Positions 19,889 through 31,183 are shown, numbered from the stretch's first letter. The stretch is 64,000 bases of DNA from Pichia kudriavzevii (GCF_003054445.1 NC_042508.1:620001-684000); one strand, 5' to 3'. A program made the numbers and translations. Notes: a model not told the origin generated them from the letters alone.

Positions 19889-22207
19889 ATGTCTTCCTCC
19901 AACAGATCCAAAATCACAGTGAAGGTTATTTCTGCTGAGGGATTGTATAAAAGAGAAATTTTCAAGTCTCCTGATCCATTTGCAGTCCTAACTGTTGATG
20001 GTTCCCAAACACAAACAACTGAAACGTCAAAGAGAACATCTTCTCCTCATTGGAACCAATCCTTTGAGTTCAATGTCACGGAAAATTCCATATTGATTGT
20101 ACAAGTTTTCGATCAAAGGAAATTCAAAAAGAAGGACCAGGGATTTCTAGGTGTTATTAATATTCGTATTGGTGACTATATCAACTTGAGCGATCCTTCA
20201 AGTGAACAAACAATTGCTGAAGAGTTGAAAAAATCTAATTCAAACTTACCAGTGTCTGGTAAAATAACCATCTCCTTATCTCATAAAAATAGATCTAGAG
20301 ATTCAAGAGATCCAACGAATTTTGCAAATCGGAACAACGTCAATAATAGTAGTACACGTCATTCGCATACTAATTCAGCGTCATCCACTCCTCATGTACA
20401 GTCTCCCACACAAGGTGGAAGCTCTCAGTTCCCAGGAGTAGCCGCTGGTCATGCCTCGTCACCAGCAACTTCTACTTCAAGACAATTCTCTTCATTCGAA
20501 GACCAACTGGGAAGGTTACCTCCAGGTTGGGAACGTAGAACAGATAACTTTGGTAGAACTTACTATGTTGATCACAATACAAGAACTACAACCTGGAAGA
20601 GACCTACTTTGGATACAAATGATTTAAACTCTACTTCAAGGCCTTCAATATTAAACAGCGCTGCGGGATCATCTCATCCTCCATCGCATGCTAATATAGG
20701 GAATGACCAGCAACTTACAGAGCAAGAAGCGTCTGCCTTAGAAGCGACAGGACAAACTATTCCTGGGTTAGGTGAGCTTCCACCTGGTTGGGAGCAAAGG
20801 TTCACCCCTGAAGGCAGACCTTATTACGTCGATCATAATACTAGGACAACTACATGGGTGGATCCAAGAAGGCAACAATTTGTCAAAAGCTTTGGAGCAA
20901 ATTCAGGTTATAATGCTCAAAGATTATCTGCAATGGGGCCATTACCAAGTGGTTGGGAAATGAGACTTGCTAATACATCAAGAGTATACTTTGTCGATCA
21001 TAATACCAAAACCACCACATGGGATGACCCTAGATTACCTTCTTCGTTAGATCAAAATGTTCCACAATATAAGCGTGATTTCAGAAGAAAGCTAGTTTAT
21101 TTTAGATCTCAACCTGCTTTAAGAATTTTGCCTGGCCAATGCCATATCAAGATTAGAAGAGAACGCTTATTGGAAGACTCATTTAGAGAAGTCATGAGGC
21201 AAACACCGGAAGATTTAAAAAAGAGGCTAATGATTAAATTTGAAGGTGAAGAAGGTTTGGATTATGGTGGAGTTTCAAGAGAATTCTTCCAGCAATTATC
21301 TCATGAGGTTTTCAATCCTGCATACGGATTATTCAAATATGCATCCAGTGATAATTACACTCTGCAAATCAATCCAAACTCTAATATCAACCCAGAGCAT
21401 TTGAATTATTTCAAATTTGTCGGTAGGGTCGTTGGTTTGGCCGTCTTTCATCGTAGGTTCTTAGATGCTTTCTTTGTTGGTGCGATGTACAAAATGATGT
21501 TAAGAAAGAAGATTGTGTTGCAAGATTTGGAGTCAGTGGATTCGGAAATGTACAAATCGCTGTGCTGGATGCTTGAGAACGACATTACTGATATTTTGTA
21601 TGAAACCTTCAGTGTCGAAGAAGACAGATTTGGCGAAACGGTTACCATTGATTTGAAGCCTAATGGTAGAGAGGTCGAGGTAACGAATGAAAACAAGAAT
21701 GAATTTGTTGAGCTAAAGACTGAATGGATCATTTCCAAACCTGTTGAGAACCAATTCCGCTCGTTTATGGAGGGGTTCAATGAACTGATCCCACAAGAGC
21801 TAGTTCAAGTTTTTGATGAACGTGAATTAGAATTGTTGATTGGTGGTTTAGCTGAAATTGATGTTGAAGACTGGAAGAAGCATACTGATTACAGAGGCTA
21901 CCAGGAGTCTGATGAAGTTATCCAGTGGTTCTGGAAGGCTGTTACGGAATGGGAAAGTGAACAACGTGCACGGTTGTTGCAATTCACCACAGGTACATCC
22001 AGAATTCCGGTTAATGGTTTCAAGGATTTACAAGGTTCAGATGGTCCAAGAAGGTTTACTATTGAAAAGGCCGGGGAAATCGACCAATTGCCGAAATCTC
22101 ACACTTGCTTTAACAGAGTTGATTTACCCCCATATAAGGATTATGAATCTTTGAAGAAGAAATTAACTATTGCTGTTGAAAATACTGTTGGTTTTGGACA
22201 AGAATAA
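19889..22207 (+). CDS. RSP5: Nedd4-type HECT ubiquitin ligase Rsp5
   Basis: Rsp5 ubiquitinates plasma-membrane permeases, Spt23/Mga2 and many other substrates. The 772-residue protein has the full Nedd4 architecture: an N-terminal C2 domain (about residues 5-130, with [14 protein letters not shown]), three WW domains starting near residues 210, 296 and 351 (each LPxGWE...VDHNTxTTTW), and a HECT domain over about the last 350 residues. The catalytic cysteine is C740 in [14 protein letters not shown]. It is slightly shorter than S. cerevisiae Rsp5 (809) because the linkers are shorter. Conservation in the WW and HECT parts is very high. It is divergent with DSE1, as in S. cerevisiae. Confidence 0.98.
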   Translation: MSSSNRSKITVKVISAEGLYKREIFKSPDPFAVLTVDGSQTQTTETSKRTSSPHWNQSFEFNVTENSILIVQVFDQRKFKKKDQGFLGVINIRIGDYINLSDPSSEQTIAEELKKSNSNLPVSGKITISLSHKNRSRDSRDPTNFANRNNVNNSSTRHSHTNSASSTPHVQSPTQGGSSQFPGVAAGHASSPATSTSRQFSSFEDQLGRLPPGWERRTDNFGRTYYVDHNTRTTTWKRPTLDTNDLNSTSRPSILNSAAGSSHPPSHANIGNDQQLTEQEASALEATGQTIPGLGELPPGWEQRFTPEGRPYYVDHNTRTTTWVDPRRQQFVKSFGANSGYNAQRLSAMGPLPSGWEMRLANTSRVYFVDHNTKTTTWDDPRLPSSLDQNVPQYKRDFRRKLVYFRSQPALRILPGQCHIKIRRERLLEDSFREVMRQTPEDLKKRLMIKFEGEEGLDYGGVSREFFQQLSHEVFNPAYGLFKYASSDNYTLQINPNSNINPEHLNYFKFVGRVVGLAVFHRRFLDAFFVGAMYKMMLRKKIVLQDLESVDSEMYKSLCWMLENDITDILYETFSVEEDRFGETVTIDLKPNGREVEVTNENKNEFVELKTEWIISKPVENQFRSFMEGFNELIPQELVQVFDERELELLIGGLAEIDVEDWKKHTDYRGYQESDEVIQWFWKAVTEWESEQRARLLQFTTGTSRIPVNGFKDLQGSDGPRRFTIEKAGEIDQLPKSHTCFNRVDLPPYKDYESLKKKLTIAVENTVGFGQE

Positions 22208-22472
22208 TCGATACCCATACTTATGCTAACCAGTAGTTATGTTTATGCTTGATACTTCTTTTCGATCATTCAATTTATACTTTTTTTTTACTCTCCACAT
22301 ATAATATTTAAGTTACTCTACACGTGTTACGTTTCAGTTTTATAGTACTTTAGTTTTAAATTTCCATTTTAATGACTTAAGCAGTGGCGCTATGTTCGAC
22401 AAAAAAAAATTGTTACTGCTTCTTCATGTATTTCTACATATGAATTTTTCAAAAAATATAAGAAATTGCCTG

Positions 22473-22545
22473 CACCCATGCTGGGAGTCGAACCCAGAAT
22501 CTTTTGATTAGAAGTCAAACGCGTTAACCATTACGCTACACGGGC
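22473..22545 (-). tRNA. tRNA-Arg (anticodon UCU)
   Basis: The minus strand folds as a 73-nt tRNA without intron. The acceptor stem is GCCCGTG pairing with CATGGGT (two G-U pairs). The anticodon arm is TTTGA-CTTCTAA-TCAAA with anticodon TCT, and the T-arm contains GGTTCGACTCC (B box). The A box is TAGCGTAATGG. The discriminator base is G and no CCA is encoded. A run of A on the plus strand at about 22450-22456 supplies the Pol III T-tract terminator. It reads AGA, the main Arg codon in this window. Confidence 0.96.
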
Positions 22546-23154
22546 AATTCTTGTTTTATAAAGGACCAGGTGTAAGGAGTCGAAATTATTTCCTAATTTG
22601 GGATGTTTTGACGGTTGAATCTTTTAAGAATAATCACTAATCTTATCATTAGCTATAGTATTGTACGCAGGAGTGATAATTGTAATACACGTATTAGTAA
22701 ATACGCAATAGGTGTATAATCGCACGAGTAGACAATGGGCGTGGTGGAAGTTAGTCGTAGTAGAAGTAGTAATAGATTTCTCTCTTCCTCCTTTTGCTGC
22801 TTTCACTCCCGATTAGGAGCTATATCAGCTATATCAATTCTATATAACAGGATATTGTCTGTCTTATATACTTCACGCCAGCAACCTGGAATCACCCTCA
22901 GTTGCTACTCTTTTTGTATAGCAGACTCCTGTACGAGCTTATTACGTTTTAGGTCTTTATTTTTTTACTGTGCCAGTCCTGTCATAGCCCGTTGACAAAT
23001 GATAATTAATTTATGCCAATGACAGTGTCTCCGACGGCTTCTCTATGCCTATGCTCTACAGGATCAACGGGACTAACTCTCTTTGCTTCCTACTTCGGAT
23101 ATTTGACCCTTGTTAACTTCCTTATTCTAAAATCGAAACCTTAACATCAGTATG
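22546..23154. other. Region upstream of the tRNA; possible old solo LTR or no feature
   Basis: The stretch lies 5' of the tRNA gene, the preferred landing zone of several yeast LTR elements. It is less A/T-rich than the following 2 kb, has a TATATAAC box near 22850, and carries AGTAT at 22656-22660 and again at about 23149-23153, which could be target-site copies. The enclosed segment starts TG but does not end in a clean CA. No internal element genes are present. I regard a decayed solo LTR as possible, not shown. Confidence 0.22.
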
Positions 23155-23424
23155 TTATCGTCTATCTAGTGGCACTTCCTTTTTTGGAACATATCCTGAA
23201 AAGTCCCTTTCAGGTGATAAAAAAACATTTGAATAATATTTCTTCCAGATATTATAAGTTTTCATAGTCTCAAGTAAATTGATTTGTTCTAAAGTTTCTA
23301 TTTTGCTGTTAATTTTAACAAAAAATGCTGCACTGGTCAATGTAATAGAAAGAGAAATAAAAAGTGCAGAAGCTACCAAAATAAAATTGGATTTTGTTGA
23401 CTGAGTGGGTTTAGTAGATCTCAT
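23155..23424 (-). CDS. Probable small single-pass membrane protein, unknown
   Basis: The frame from the ATG at 23424 encodes 89 residues. A basic, S/T-rich N-terminal 12 residues is followed by one clear hydrophobic helix (FILVASALFISLSITLTSAA, about residues 14-35) and a charged C-terminal 50 residues ending KKEVPLDRR. A near N-terminal helix with a hydrophilic C-terminal domain is typical of small mitochondrial inner-membrane assembly factors, but I could not match a family. Codon choice looks coding rather than random. No other gene lies between it and MLH3. It could still be a chance frame. Confidence 0.45.
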   Translation of the reverse strand: MRSTKPTQSTKSNFILVASALFISLSITLTSAAFFVKINSKIETLEQINLLETMKTYNIWKKYYSNVFLSPERDFSGYVPKKEVPLDRR

Positions 23425-26094
23425 AAATAACACCCACAAATGTCCAACAAGGAGTTACCAATATTGTATCTTTAATTTTACATAGCTAAACAATTCTTGT
23501 TTTTTTTTAGTGCAAGCCGGTATACTGAAGCCACCCTTGATTAGTACTACTGTTCTTTATAGATGTCAGGCAATTAGTTTCTGATTTCTGGATTTCGTGT
23601 TTTTAATTTTTTTCAGCCAGTTGGTGTCATTTATCTGACAAGTAACAGCTACTTTATATTGTTGACGGCGCCTTCGATCAATCTTCTACTTTGCTACTTA
23701 TATTATCAACCGTCCAATTTTTATTGCCTCTAACGGTGGAAACATTAAGTCAATATTATGGTCAAACTCAACCTGTCTTACGAATACCTTAAAATTTTTT
23801 GAAAGGTTAAATAATGTTATTTGACCTTTTCTTGCAATAATTTTTTTTCGTCTCATAGATAAATGAAGTTTTCAAAAAACATGAGTAAATAGATTATTAA
23901 AGCATAAAATCCTATCTAAGATATACAACCATGTAGTTAGTTTTTTTTTGATTTTCCACGGAAATTCAAAGTAAATATTGTTCTTAAGTCTGCCATGTGA
24001 AACCAATGAAATAGATTAATTTTGTGGGAAAGAGTTTAGAATTTTCTAGTTCAAAGTAATGTATATACATTTACTTTATAAGAAACTTGATATGCTAAGC
24101 CAGAAACTGCTTTAGAAGATCCTATGTATTTTATCGAATGTGTTAGCTTGTAAACATTGGTAGCAAATCTTCTCACTTCAATAGTTTTTTAATGTCAGCC
24201 AACTTTGGACGACTAACTTTTGATGTTTGGATTTATCAACGTTGCTTTGACACATTAAAGTCGACTGAATGTGCGGTATTTGCACCTTGATATAATGCTA
24301 AAGTTGAAAGTTTCTATTCTTTTCCTGAACTAAACGCCGCCCATTCTTTAGGTCTTTCCTTGAAATGAATAAGATTCTTATTATCAAAGTGATAGTGACT
24401 TAATTTTTTTTCTTGACAAAATATCTTATGTCGCCGTACATAGAACTCAGCCTGTTTTATTAGTTCTCTTTGTCATGGTATAACCTATCCACTCTTGATA
24501 TAGATTTTGCAGGATTTTTTGCTACCATTGAACTTGACACTCTATGAGCAACATACATACTTGTTATCCGTAAGGTATTACCCGTTTAAGTTTTTTCTGA
24601 ATGTATAGTTCCTTGCTGCCCCCAAAAAAAAAATTCAAGAAAGTGGCATGAATTTACAAAACACAGAGTATGCTAATCAATTTGGCAGCGTTATATTGCA
24701 TTTGCCTGTTCCCGATTGCAAAAAAAAAAAATAGTTTCTGGTAATACGTTAATGTAGGTAAGATTAGTATCAAACTGAGCTATATGTAAAAAAGGGGACT
24801 AGTTATTTATATGCTAAGTTGCAACGTAGATTTGTTGTTGAAATGATCGATTTAAAAAGTAAAGAAGGTATGCTGAAAGCACTAAGGGGGTAATTAGCTT
24901 CATCCAAAAATAATCTTTTTATCTGCATTATTATTGTTTCCATTGTTCATCTCTGGCGATAAGTTCTTTCACCATTTCGGACTCACCTTCACCTCAATGT
25001 GGTCCTAAAGTTGGAACCCTTCAATTTCCAGTAGTTGGAGTTGATGCAGCCTCTTTCATTATAGCTACACTTATATCAGTATTAGACTTTTATTAAGCTA
25101 TTTTAGCAACTATTACTCTGTTTTACTCTTGATAACAGTTTACACCTTGTAGCTCCCAAAAGTACTGTGATTTTGAAAGCGTATTTCATGGAATGCAATT
25201 TCGGACAAACAAAACCTATAATTATTGGAACCACAGTGAATAACCATCAAATAGGACATGCCTCGTACAAATTACATAAAACTAGTTAAAAGTTATCAAA
25301 CTGTATGTGTTCTTGGAGACACCAATCCGACCGACAGAACGAGAAATGATTGATGTACTATGATGCACATTGGATTTTTTTACCCTGAATTTTTGAATTA
25401 CAAATCTCCAACAGACCTCAACCCGATTCATAAGAATTGACATCTCATTCAAAGACTCGAACCCCAACAAAAATATCACAGGAACAAGAACATCCAAGAG
25501 AATATCAAGCCAATAAACTTGTAAGAAATCCGCTAAACCGGTCACTATCAACGGTGATCAAGACAAAACGTCCAATCGGTTGCCGACAGATGTTAGAATG
25601 TGAGATTCAAGCTGACCCCCAGCTTAGGATTACTTAGAAGAAAACCGTCCATTCAGATACCCCTCTGAACATTGGTTCCTAGTATTTTCAGTAAGGTGTC
25701 AAACAACAAGTATGGCATTGTCCAGAAAAATGTGAGTCAACTCATGAGCGAGAAGAGAATAGAGTCTTTGTACGTAAATTCAGGGAAAGAAACAACAGCT
25801 TCTTCTTTGTGTATTGATTCTGAGCCCAAAATCAGTATAACAAAGTTATTCACTGTACATTTATCGGAAGTAAGAAAGATCAAGGTATCATCATCAGAGA
25901 AAGAAACGCTTCAACGTCCACTTTTTCCTCTTAAGGTTTGGCAGCGCACGAGCATGATTTGTAAAAAAAATTTCAGACTCAAATTTTATTAGTCAGTTAA
26001 ATGTGATCAGGGTTTTCCTACCTTGTATAGAAAATGACCATTCAAGTGAATGTTGGGTGTATATTTTTCAGAAGATTGCTTTGTTTGACCTAAA
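23425..26094. other. 2.7-kb AT-rich gene-poor region
   Basis: This is the emptiest part of the window. It is AT-rich with many A and T homopolymer runs (for example near 23506, 23940 and 24722). I see no tRNA, rRNA, tandem array, inverted repeat or intact gene. The right part (25437-25992) has two successive open frames with coding-like codon use but no ATG start, treated separately. The last 100 bases form the MLH3 promoter. Confidence 0.55.
25437..25992 (+). pseudogene. Possible decayed coding sequence upstream of MLH3
   Basis: Two neighbouring plus-strand frames (25437-25637 and 25672-25992) are open for about 66 and 106 codons, start without ATG, and show balanced, coding-like amino-acid content in contrast to the AT-rich DNA to the left. 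They lie in different frames and match no family I recognise. The second is in frame with MLH3 but separated from it by a stop, and MLH3 already has its own conserved N terminus. A decayed gene is one explanation; chance frames in slightly GC-richer DNA are another. Confidence 0.2.
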
Positions 26095-28287
26095 ATGAGC
26101 AGGATCCAGAAGCTATGTTCTGGAATTTGTACAACTCTGCAAAGCCAAGTTAAGCTGAACTCTTTAAGCGATGTGGTGAGGGAACTGGTTCAGAATGGTG
26201 TGGATGCAGATTCATCCTCTATTTCGATTAAGGTATACGTGAATTATTTCGAAAATTCGATAGAGTTGAGCTATTCTGATGATGGAATTGGAATGGATCC
26301 CGAAACTCTTGAAGTATTTGGCAAGAGGAATTATACTTCAAAATTAACCACGGAGTTGAACTCCGAAAACCTTGATTTGAGTGTTCTTTCCGATGTTCAT
26401 ACTTTTGGTTTCAGGGGTGAAGCTATGAACTCACTAAGAAAGTTGTGCGACACTGTGATTGTGATTTCCAGGACAGTGGGATATAATAATGCATTCAAGG
26501 CGATTTTCAAGTCAGATGAAATGATAGGGGACGTGGTCAGGCATCCTTTTGTATTCCCTAGGGGGACATCTATTAAAGTGTTGGGATTATTTGATTCTGT
26601 AGTAATAAGGAAAAAACTATTATTGGAGCAATTAAAGGATTCTTGGATTACAGATACATTTGAAATCAGAAAGGAAGTCTTCAACAGTATGATCGATAAA
26701 CCGAGAATTAAGATAAATATTGAAAGGGTTGAATTTAAGAATGGCAAATGGACAAGCAAGAAAGTATTAACTAGTGGACTTCCCAGATATACAGAATGTG
26801 TTCCTTTCCAGTTACAAATGAAATTGTTGAATTTAACATTTGGTGGTAGTATCAGTGAAAATTATGAGATATGTAAGGTGGAATATCAGGGGTATAAGTT
26901 GAAGATTGGAATAGGAACCACAGTATCTCAAAGTAAAAAGTTCCAGTTTGCATATATTAATGGGCGACCACTGGTCAATCAAGAATTTTTTAAATTTGTT
27001 AACATATTATTTCAAAAGGGCTACGAAAAGTGGGGTACTACAGTAAAATATGATGCTAATAAACCATCAAGTATGTACGGAAGACCATACAGTGTAAATC
27101 CTATTTTTGTTGCTTATTTCAACTTGCCCTTCGAGGTTGATGATCTTATTCAAGATCCCAAGAAATACTGCTACAATACAAAACACCTACCCATATTGCA
27201 AAGAATGCTCAGTAAATCAGTTGATATCTATTTTGAAATTTTCTGTAATCATAAGATCAGAGAAAATGGTGAATACCACAGTGAGTATATACCCGTCAAG
27301 AAACAAAAAATACAACACCATTACATCTCTGATATGAAAGCAGATATCCGGAAACTAAATCTCAAAGATTCAGAAGCAGAGAGAAGGCTATCTAATGAAG
27401 ACATTCATACCATGGGGAAAAATGTGGTTTTTGAATCGGGAGAAATTCAGGAAGGGTTGACAAGTAGATCGATGAGTCCAAAAACCAGAGGTACTATGCT
27501 TGCGATTGATGAAACAAAACCTGCAGAGGCGTGTGAATGCGAAAATACTAGAAATATTGAAATAAACTCACAGGTACCATACAGCCAAAAAGATTTAAAG
27601 AATACATCGAAGTTCTTCTCAAGACAAGATAATTTAATGATAACGAGGGAGAGTATCAAGCAATTTAAGATTGTTGGACAAGTTGAGAGCAAATTCATTC
27701 TTGTTAAGTTCAGAAACATGCTGATCGGAATGGACCAACATGCTTCTGATGAAAGAATCAACTTAGAAAAAACATACCAGTCCTTGATCCAAAAAAGTAT
27801 AGATCAAGTTTATCATCAAGTCAATGAGGTCAGACGAGTCTCATTTCATCCCAGTGATCTGGAGTTGATCAAGAGATACGAGGACACCTTGAAGTTTTGG
27901 GGAATAATGTTCGACCCAGAGTTTACCAAAATTACGCACTTGCCTGAGTTAGTTTACCGGAAAGTTTCCAAGCTAGACTTTCGATTGCTTGAAAAAGGTA
28001 TCATTGAATTTGTGTACAACTTACACAATTCCGAAAAACGGGAGATGAAACTTTCCGAGAAACACCAAAATGATGATCGTTTTTGGTGGGTCACCTATAT
28101 CACACACATGCCTGCGCTTTATCGGGAGACTATAAAATCCTATTCATGTCGGCAATCCATTATGTTTGGAGAACAGCTTACGCGGAAAGAAATGGAGTTG
28201 ATAATTACTAGACTCGAGGCATGCTATCAGCCATTTGAGTGTGCACACGGGCGGCCATCTCTCTACCCAATATGTACTCTTCTGTAG
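26095..28287 (+). CDS. MLH3: MutL homologue Mlh3
   Basis: Mlh3 pairs with Mlh1 to form the endonuclease that resolves meiotic crossovers and assists mismatch repair. The 730-residue protein has an N-terminal GHKL ATPase: motif I VRELVQNGVDADS near residue 27, DDGIGM near 64 and FGFRGEAMNSL near 103. The C-terminal domain keeps the metal-binding nuclease motif DQHASDERINLE starting at D547, plus SCRQSIMFGEQL and FECAHGRPSLYP at the end. These last blocks match S. cerevisiae Mlh3 closely and separate it from Pms1. The start at 26095 agrees with the family N terminus. The linker between the domains is unconserved. Confidence 0.94.
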   Translation: MSRIQKLCSGICTTLQSQVKLNSLSDVVRELVQNGVDADSSSISIKVYVNYFENSIELSYSDDGIGMDPETLEVFGKRNYTSKLTTELNSENLDLSVLSDVHTFGFRGEAMNSLRKLCDTVIVISRTVGYNNAFKAIFKSDEMIGDVVRHPFVFPRGTSIKVLGLFDSVVIRKKLLLEQLKDSWITDTFEIRKEVFNSMIDKPRIKINIERVEFKNGKWTSKKVLTSGLPRYTECVPFQLQMKLLNLTFGGSISENYEICKVEYQGYKLKIGIGTTVSQSKKFQFAYINGRPLVNQEFFKFVNILFQKGYEKWGTTVKYDANKPSSMYGRPYSVNPIFVAYFNLPFEVDDLIQDPKKYCYNTKHLPILQRMLSKSVDIYFEIFCNHKIRENGEYHSEYIPVKKQKIQHHYISDMKADIRKLNLKDSEAERRLSNEDIHTMGKNVVFESGEIQEGLTSRSMSPKTRGTMLAIDETKPAEACECENTRNIEINSQVPYSQKDLKNTSKFFSRQDNLMITRESIKQFKIVGQVESKFILVKFRNMLIGMDQHASDERINLEKTYQSLIQKSIDQVYHQVNEVRRVSFHPSDLELIKRYEDTLKFWGIMFDPEFTKITHLPELVYRKVSKLDFRLLEKGIIEFVYNLHNSEKREMKLSEKHQNDDRFWWVTYITHMPALYRETIKSYSCRQSIMFGEQLTRKEMELIITRLEACYQPFECAHGRPSLYPICTLL

Positions 28288-28789
28288 CCTTTATTGGTAT
28301 ATCCCACGTATACAAGTTTCTCATTTGGGTTACCAAGAATCTCAATAGCCAAAACAAGGTAAAAAATCATGCTACCTCTTTGGTCTTTGCATTGTTCCCC
28401 GCGCTGAAATAGACAATGGGGTCAGCTGAGAGTAGAATAGAGAAGGCGGTCATTTTCTTCGTCAATGGATGCTGAGCATTTTCACTAGTCAGCATTCCGC
28501 CTATTCCGAGACAACACCCAGTCTTTCTGAGCATCATAGTTACAATTTGAAGACCTAGGTATTACCTAGATAAATAGTTGTTAATACTAGCCAGCTTCTT
28601 GTTTTCGATTCTTTCATAGTCAGCGCCATTAGCTTTACCCCAGATTCCTCAGCATTGTGTTTAATCTATTGCATAAATATCCAGCTGCATTGTATCCCCT
28701 CCCACCCCTCTCCATTTTTTGTATAGCAATATCATTGGTTCAGACGTATATCAGACTGAAATCGATTTACAAATAAACAAGACAATAAG
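28288..28789. promoter_or_regulatory. Glycogen synthase promoter with two STRE-type sites
   Basis: The 502-bp spacer between MLH3 and the glycogen synthase gene contains CCCCT at 28696-28700 and 28705-28709 (AGGGG on the other strand), the stress-response element bound by Msn2/Msn4. They lie 81-94 bp before the start codon. S. cerevisiae glycogen genes are known STRE targets. A TATA-like GTATAGCAAT follows at about 28721. The rest shows no recognised feature. Confidence 0.55.
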
Positions 28790-30856
28790 ATGACCAGAGA
28801 TATCAAGAATCACTATCTGTTTGAAGTTGCAACTGAGGTTGCCAATAGGGTTGGTGGTATTTATTCTGTCTTGAAGTCCAAGGCTCCAGTGACAGTTGCA
28901 GAATATAAAGATAGATACATGCTTATCGGGCCATTGTCCTATAAGAGCGCCTCTGTGGAAGTTGAAGAATTACCCGTGACCAATAAAGCTTTGAAGAATA
29001 CTTTAGATTCCATGGAGAGTAGAGGAATTAGGTATTTATATGGAAGGTGGTTGATTGAAGGTGCACCTAGGGTTATTCTATTTGATATTGGTTCTGCTGC
29101 ACACCATCTGAATGAATGGAAAACAGACTTGTGGAACATTGCTGCAATTCCAACTCCTGAGTCCGACATTGAAACTAATGATGCTGTTCTATTGGGTTAT
29201 CTTACTGCTTGGTTTATTGGCGAATTCAGCGTCCAACAAACCGAAAAGGCAATCATCTTACATGCTCATGAATGGTTGGCCGGTGTTGCATTAACTCTTT
29301 GTAGACAAAGAAAAATTGATTGTTCAACTATCTTCACAACTCATGCCACCCTACTAGGTAGATATTTATGTGCGGGTTCTGTGGATTTCTACAATAATCT
29401 AGATAAATTTGATGTGGATCACGAAGCTGGTAAAAGAGGTATTTACCATAGATATTGTATTGAGAGATCTGCAGCACATGCTGCCGATGTCTTTACTACA
29501 GTCTCTCATATTACTGCTTATGAAAGTGAACATTTATTGAAGAGGAAGCCTGATGGGGTTTTACCAAACGGTTTAAACGTTGTAAAGTTTCAAGCTGTCC
29601 ATGAATTTCAGAACTTACATGCCGAAAAGAAGGAAAAAATTAACGAATTTATTAGGGGCCATTTCTACGGTCAGTTGGATTTCAATCTCGACAACACCCT
29701 TTATTTTTTCATTGCCGGTAGATATGAATATAGAAACAAGGGTTGTGACTTTTTTATTGAGGCTCTAGCTAGATTGAATCACAAATTGAAGGCAGTGAAC
29801 TCGAATATGACCATAGTAGCCTTCATTATTATGCCTGGCAAAACAAATTCCTACACAGTTGAGACGTTGAAAGGCCAAGCAGTTATTAGGCAACTTGAAA
29901 ATACCGTCAAGGATATCCAAGATGCAATGAGTAAGAGATTGCTTAATTGGTGCCAAGATCCCCACCATTTCAATGATTCGAGTAAGACGGAGTTGCCTGA
30001 ATTGGATGATATTCTTAAATCTAGCGACAGAGTTTTATTGAAGAGAAGAATGATTGCCATGAAGAGAGACACATTGCCAGCAATTGTAACCCATAACATG
30101 GTTGACGATGCAAATGATCCGATATTGAACCAGATTCGGTCGTGTCAACTATTCAATAGGAAAGAGGATAGAGTTAAAATGATCTTCCACCCGGAATTTT
30201 TGAATTCTTCAAATCCAATCTTACCTATTGATTATGACGAATTTGTCAGAGGTTGTCATTTGGGAGTTTTCCCATCTTATTACGAACCTTGGGGATACAC
30301 GCCTGCCGAGTGTACAGTTATGGGTATTCCGTCCATTACAACCAATTTATCAGGGTTTGGTTGCTACATGGAAGATCTAATTGAAAATTCCCAGGATTAT
30401 GGAATTTACATTGTTGACAGAAGAATGAAATCTGTTGATGAATCTATCAACCAGTTGACTGACCAGATGTTTGAGTTTACCCTAAAGACTAGAAGACAAA
30501 GAATCAACCAGAGAAACAGGGTTGAAAGGTTGAGTGACTTATTGGATTGGAAGAGAATGGGCTTGGAATATGTCAAGGCCAGAATGTTGTCCCTGAGAAG
30601 AGCGTATCCTGAAAGTTACAACCAGAACATCAATCCCTTTGACAGCGACGAGAAGGTCAAGTTGACCAGACCGTTATCTGTTCCAGGCTCTCCAAGGGAC
30701 AACAAGTACGGTGCAATGACTCCTGGTGATTTGGGTACGTTACAGGAGAACAACGATACCGACTATTTCACCTGGTCTTTGAAGGATGAGGAGGAAGATG
30801 TCACTCTACGCGGTGCCTCGGTTGCACCCAGCGACCACGAGGAGTCTGACCATTAG
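28790..30856 (+). CDS. GSY2: Glycogen synthase (Gsy1/Gsy2 type)
   Basis: The enzyme transfers glucose from UDP-glucose to growing glycogen chains (GT3 family). The 688-residue protein opens [20 protein letters not shown], with the UDP-binding region near the start, and includes [20 protein letters not shown] near residue 495, which contains the conserved catalytic and donor-binding residues. The regulatory C-terminal tail is conserved: [11 protein letters not shown] puts S630 and S634, and MTPGD puts T644, at the places of the S. cerevisiae Gsy2 phosphosites S650, S654 and T667. This indicates control by cyclin-dependent and other kinases. Only one copy is visible here, so GSY1 versus GSY2 cannot be decided. 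Codon use becomes more GC-rich toward the 3' end. Confidence 0.95.
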   Translation: MTRDIKNHYLFEVATEVANRVGGIYSVLKSKAPVTVAEYKDRYMLIGPLSYKSASVEVEELPVTNKALKNTLDSMESRGIRYLYGRWLIEGAPRVILFDIGSAAHHLNEWKTDLWNIAAIPTPESDIETNDAVLLGYLTAWFIGEFSVQQTEKAIILHAHEWLAGVALTLCRQRKIDCSTIFTTHATLLGRYLCAGSVDFYNNLDKFDVDHEAGKRGIYHRYCIERSAAHAADVFTTVSHITAYESEHLLKRKPDGVLPNGLNVVKFQAVHEFQNLHAEKKEKINEFIRGHFYGQLDFNLDNTLYFFIAGRYEYRNKGCDFFIEALARLNHKLKAVNSNMTIVAFIIMPGKTNSYTVETLKGQAVIRQLENTVKDIQDAMSKRLLNWCQDPHHFNDSSKTELPELDDILKSSDRVLLKRRMIAMKRDTLPAIVTHNMVDDANDPILNQIRSCQLFNRKEDRVKMIFHPEFLNSSNPILPIDYDEFVRGCHLGVFPSYYEPWGYTPAECTVMGIPSITTNLSGFGCYMEDLIENSQDYGIYIVDRRMKSVDESINQLTDQMFEFTLKTRRQRINQRNRVERLSDLLDWKRMGLEYVKARMLSLRRAYPESYNQNINPFDSDEKVKLTRPLSVPGSPRDNKYGAMTPGDLGTLQENNDTDYFTWSLKDEEEDVTLRGASVAPSDHEESDH

Positions 30857-31183
30857 TCTTTGTTTGAGTGTACGTTGTAGTTTTCGGTAGCATTGTGTCA
30901 TTGTATAATTACGTAGAGAAATCAGTTGAGCTTTTTTTTCATTCTTTCTTTGTCAGAAACGGGATCTAGCCGCCGAGATAACAATTCAGGTGCGGGTATT
31001 TCTCCCCTTTAATGAGGCCATTCTACGGATGTTATCGACTATAAAGTTGAATCTCTCAGAAAATGGTGATTCCCCTGTTTTTTTCTGGATAGACACACTC
31101 ACTATATCACTGCATGTTTGCTTTCTTTACAGGATAGTTACCCATCCAAGAAGAGAGAAAGAAGCCCAACTGAACAAGTTAAT
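30857..31183. promoter_or_regulatory. Spacer with D-amino-acid oxidase promoter
   Basis: The 327-bp spacer carries the glycogen synthase 3' end and the next gene's promoter. CCCCT occurs at 31004-31008 and 31072-31076, giving two STRE-like sites. An ORF reading upstream of the ATG at 31184 starts only at a TTG codon (31118) and is not used in my annotation. Nothing else was recognised. Confidence 0.35.

Noticed and set aside
23425-25400. Centromere
   Set aside because: AT-rich and gene-poor, but no inverted repeats, CDE-like elements or repeat arrays are visible; there is no positive evidence.
25445-25470. B-box-like sequence (GGTTCGAGTCT on the minus strand)
   Set aside because: The flanks do not pair as a T-arm and no A box, anticodon arm or acceptor stem is present, so it is not a tRNA.
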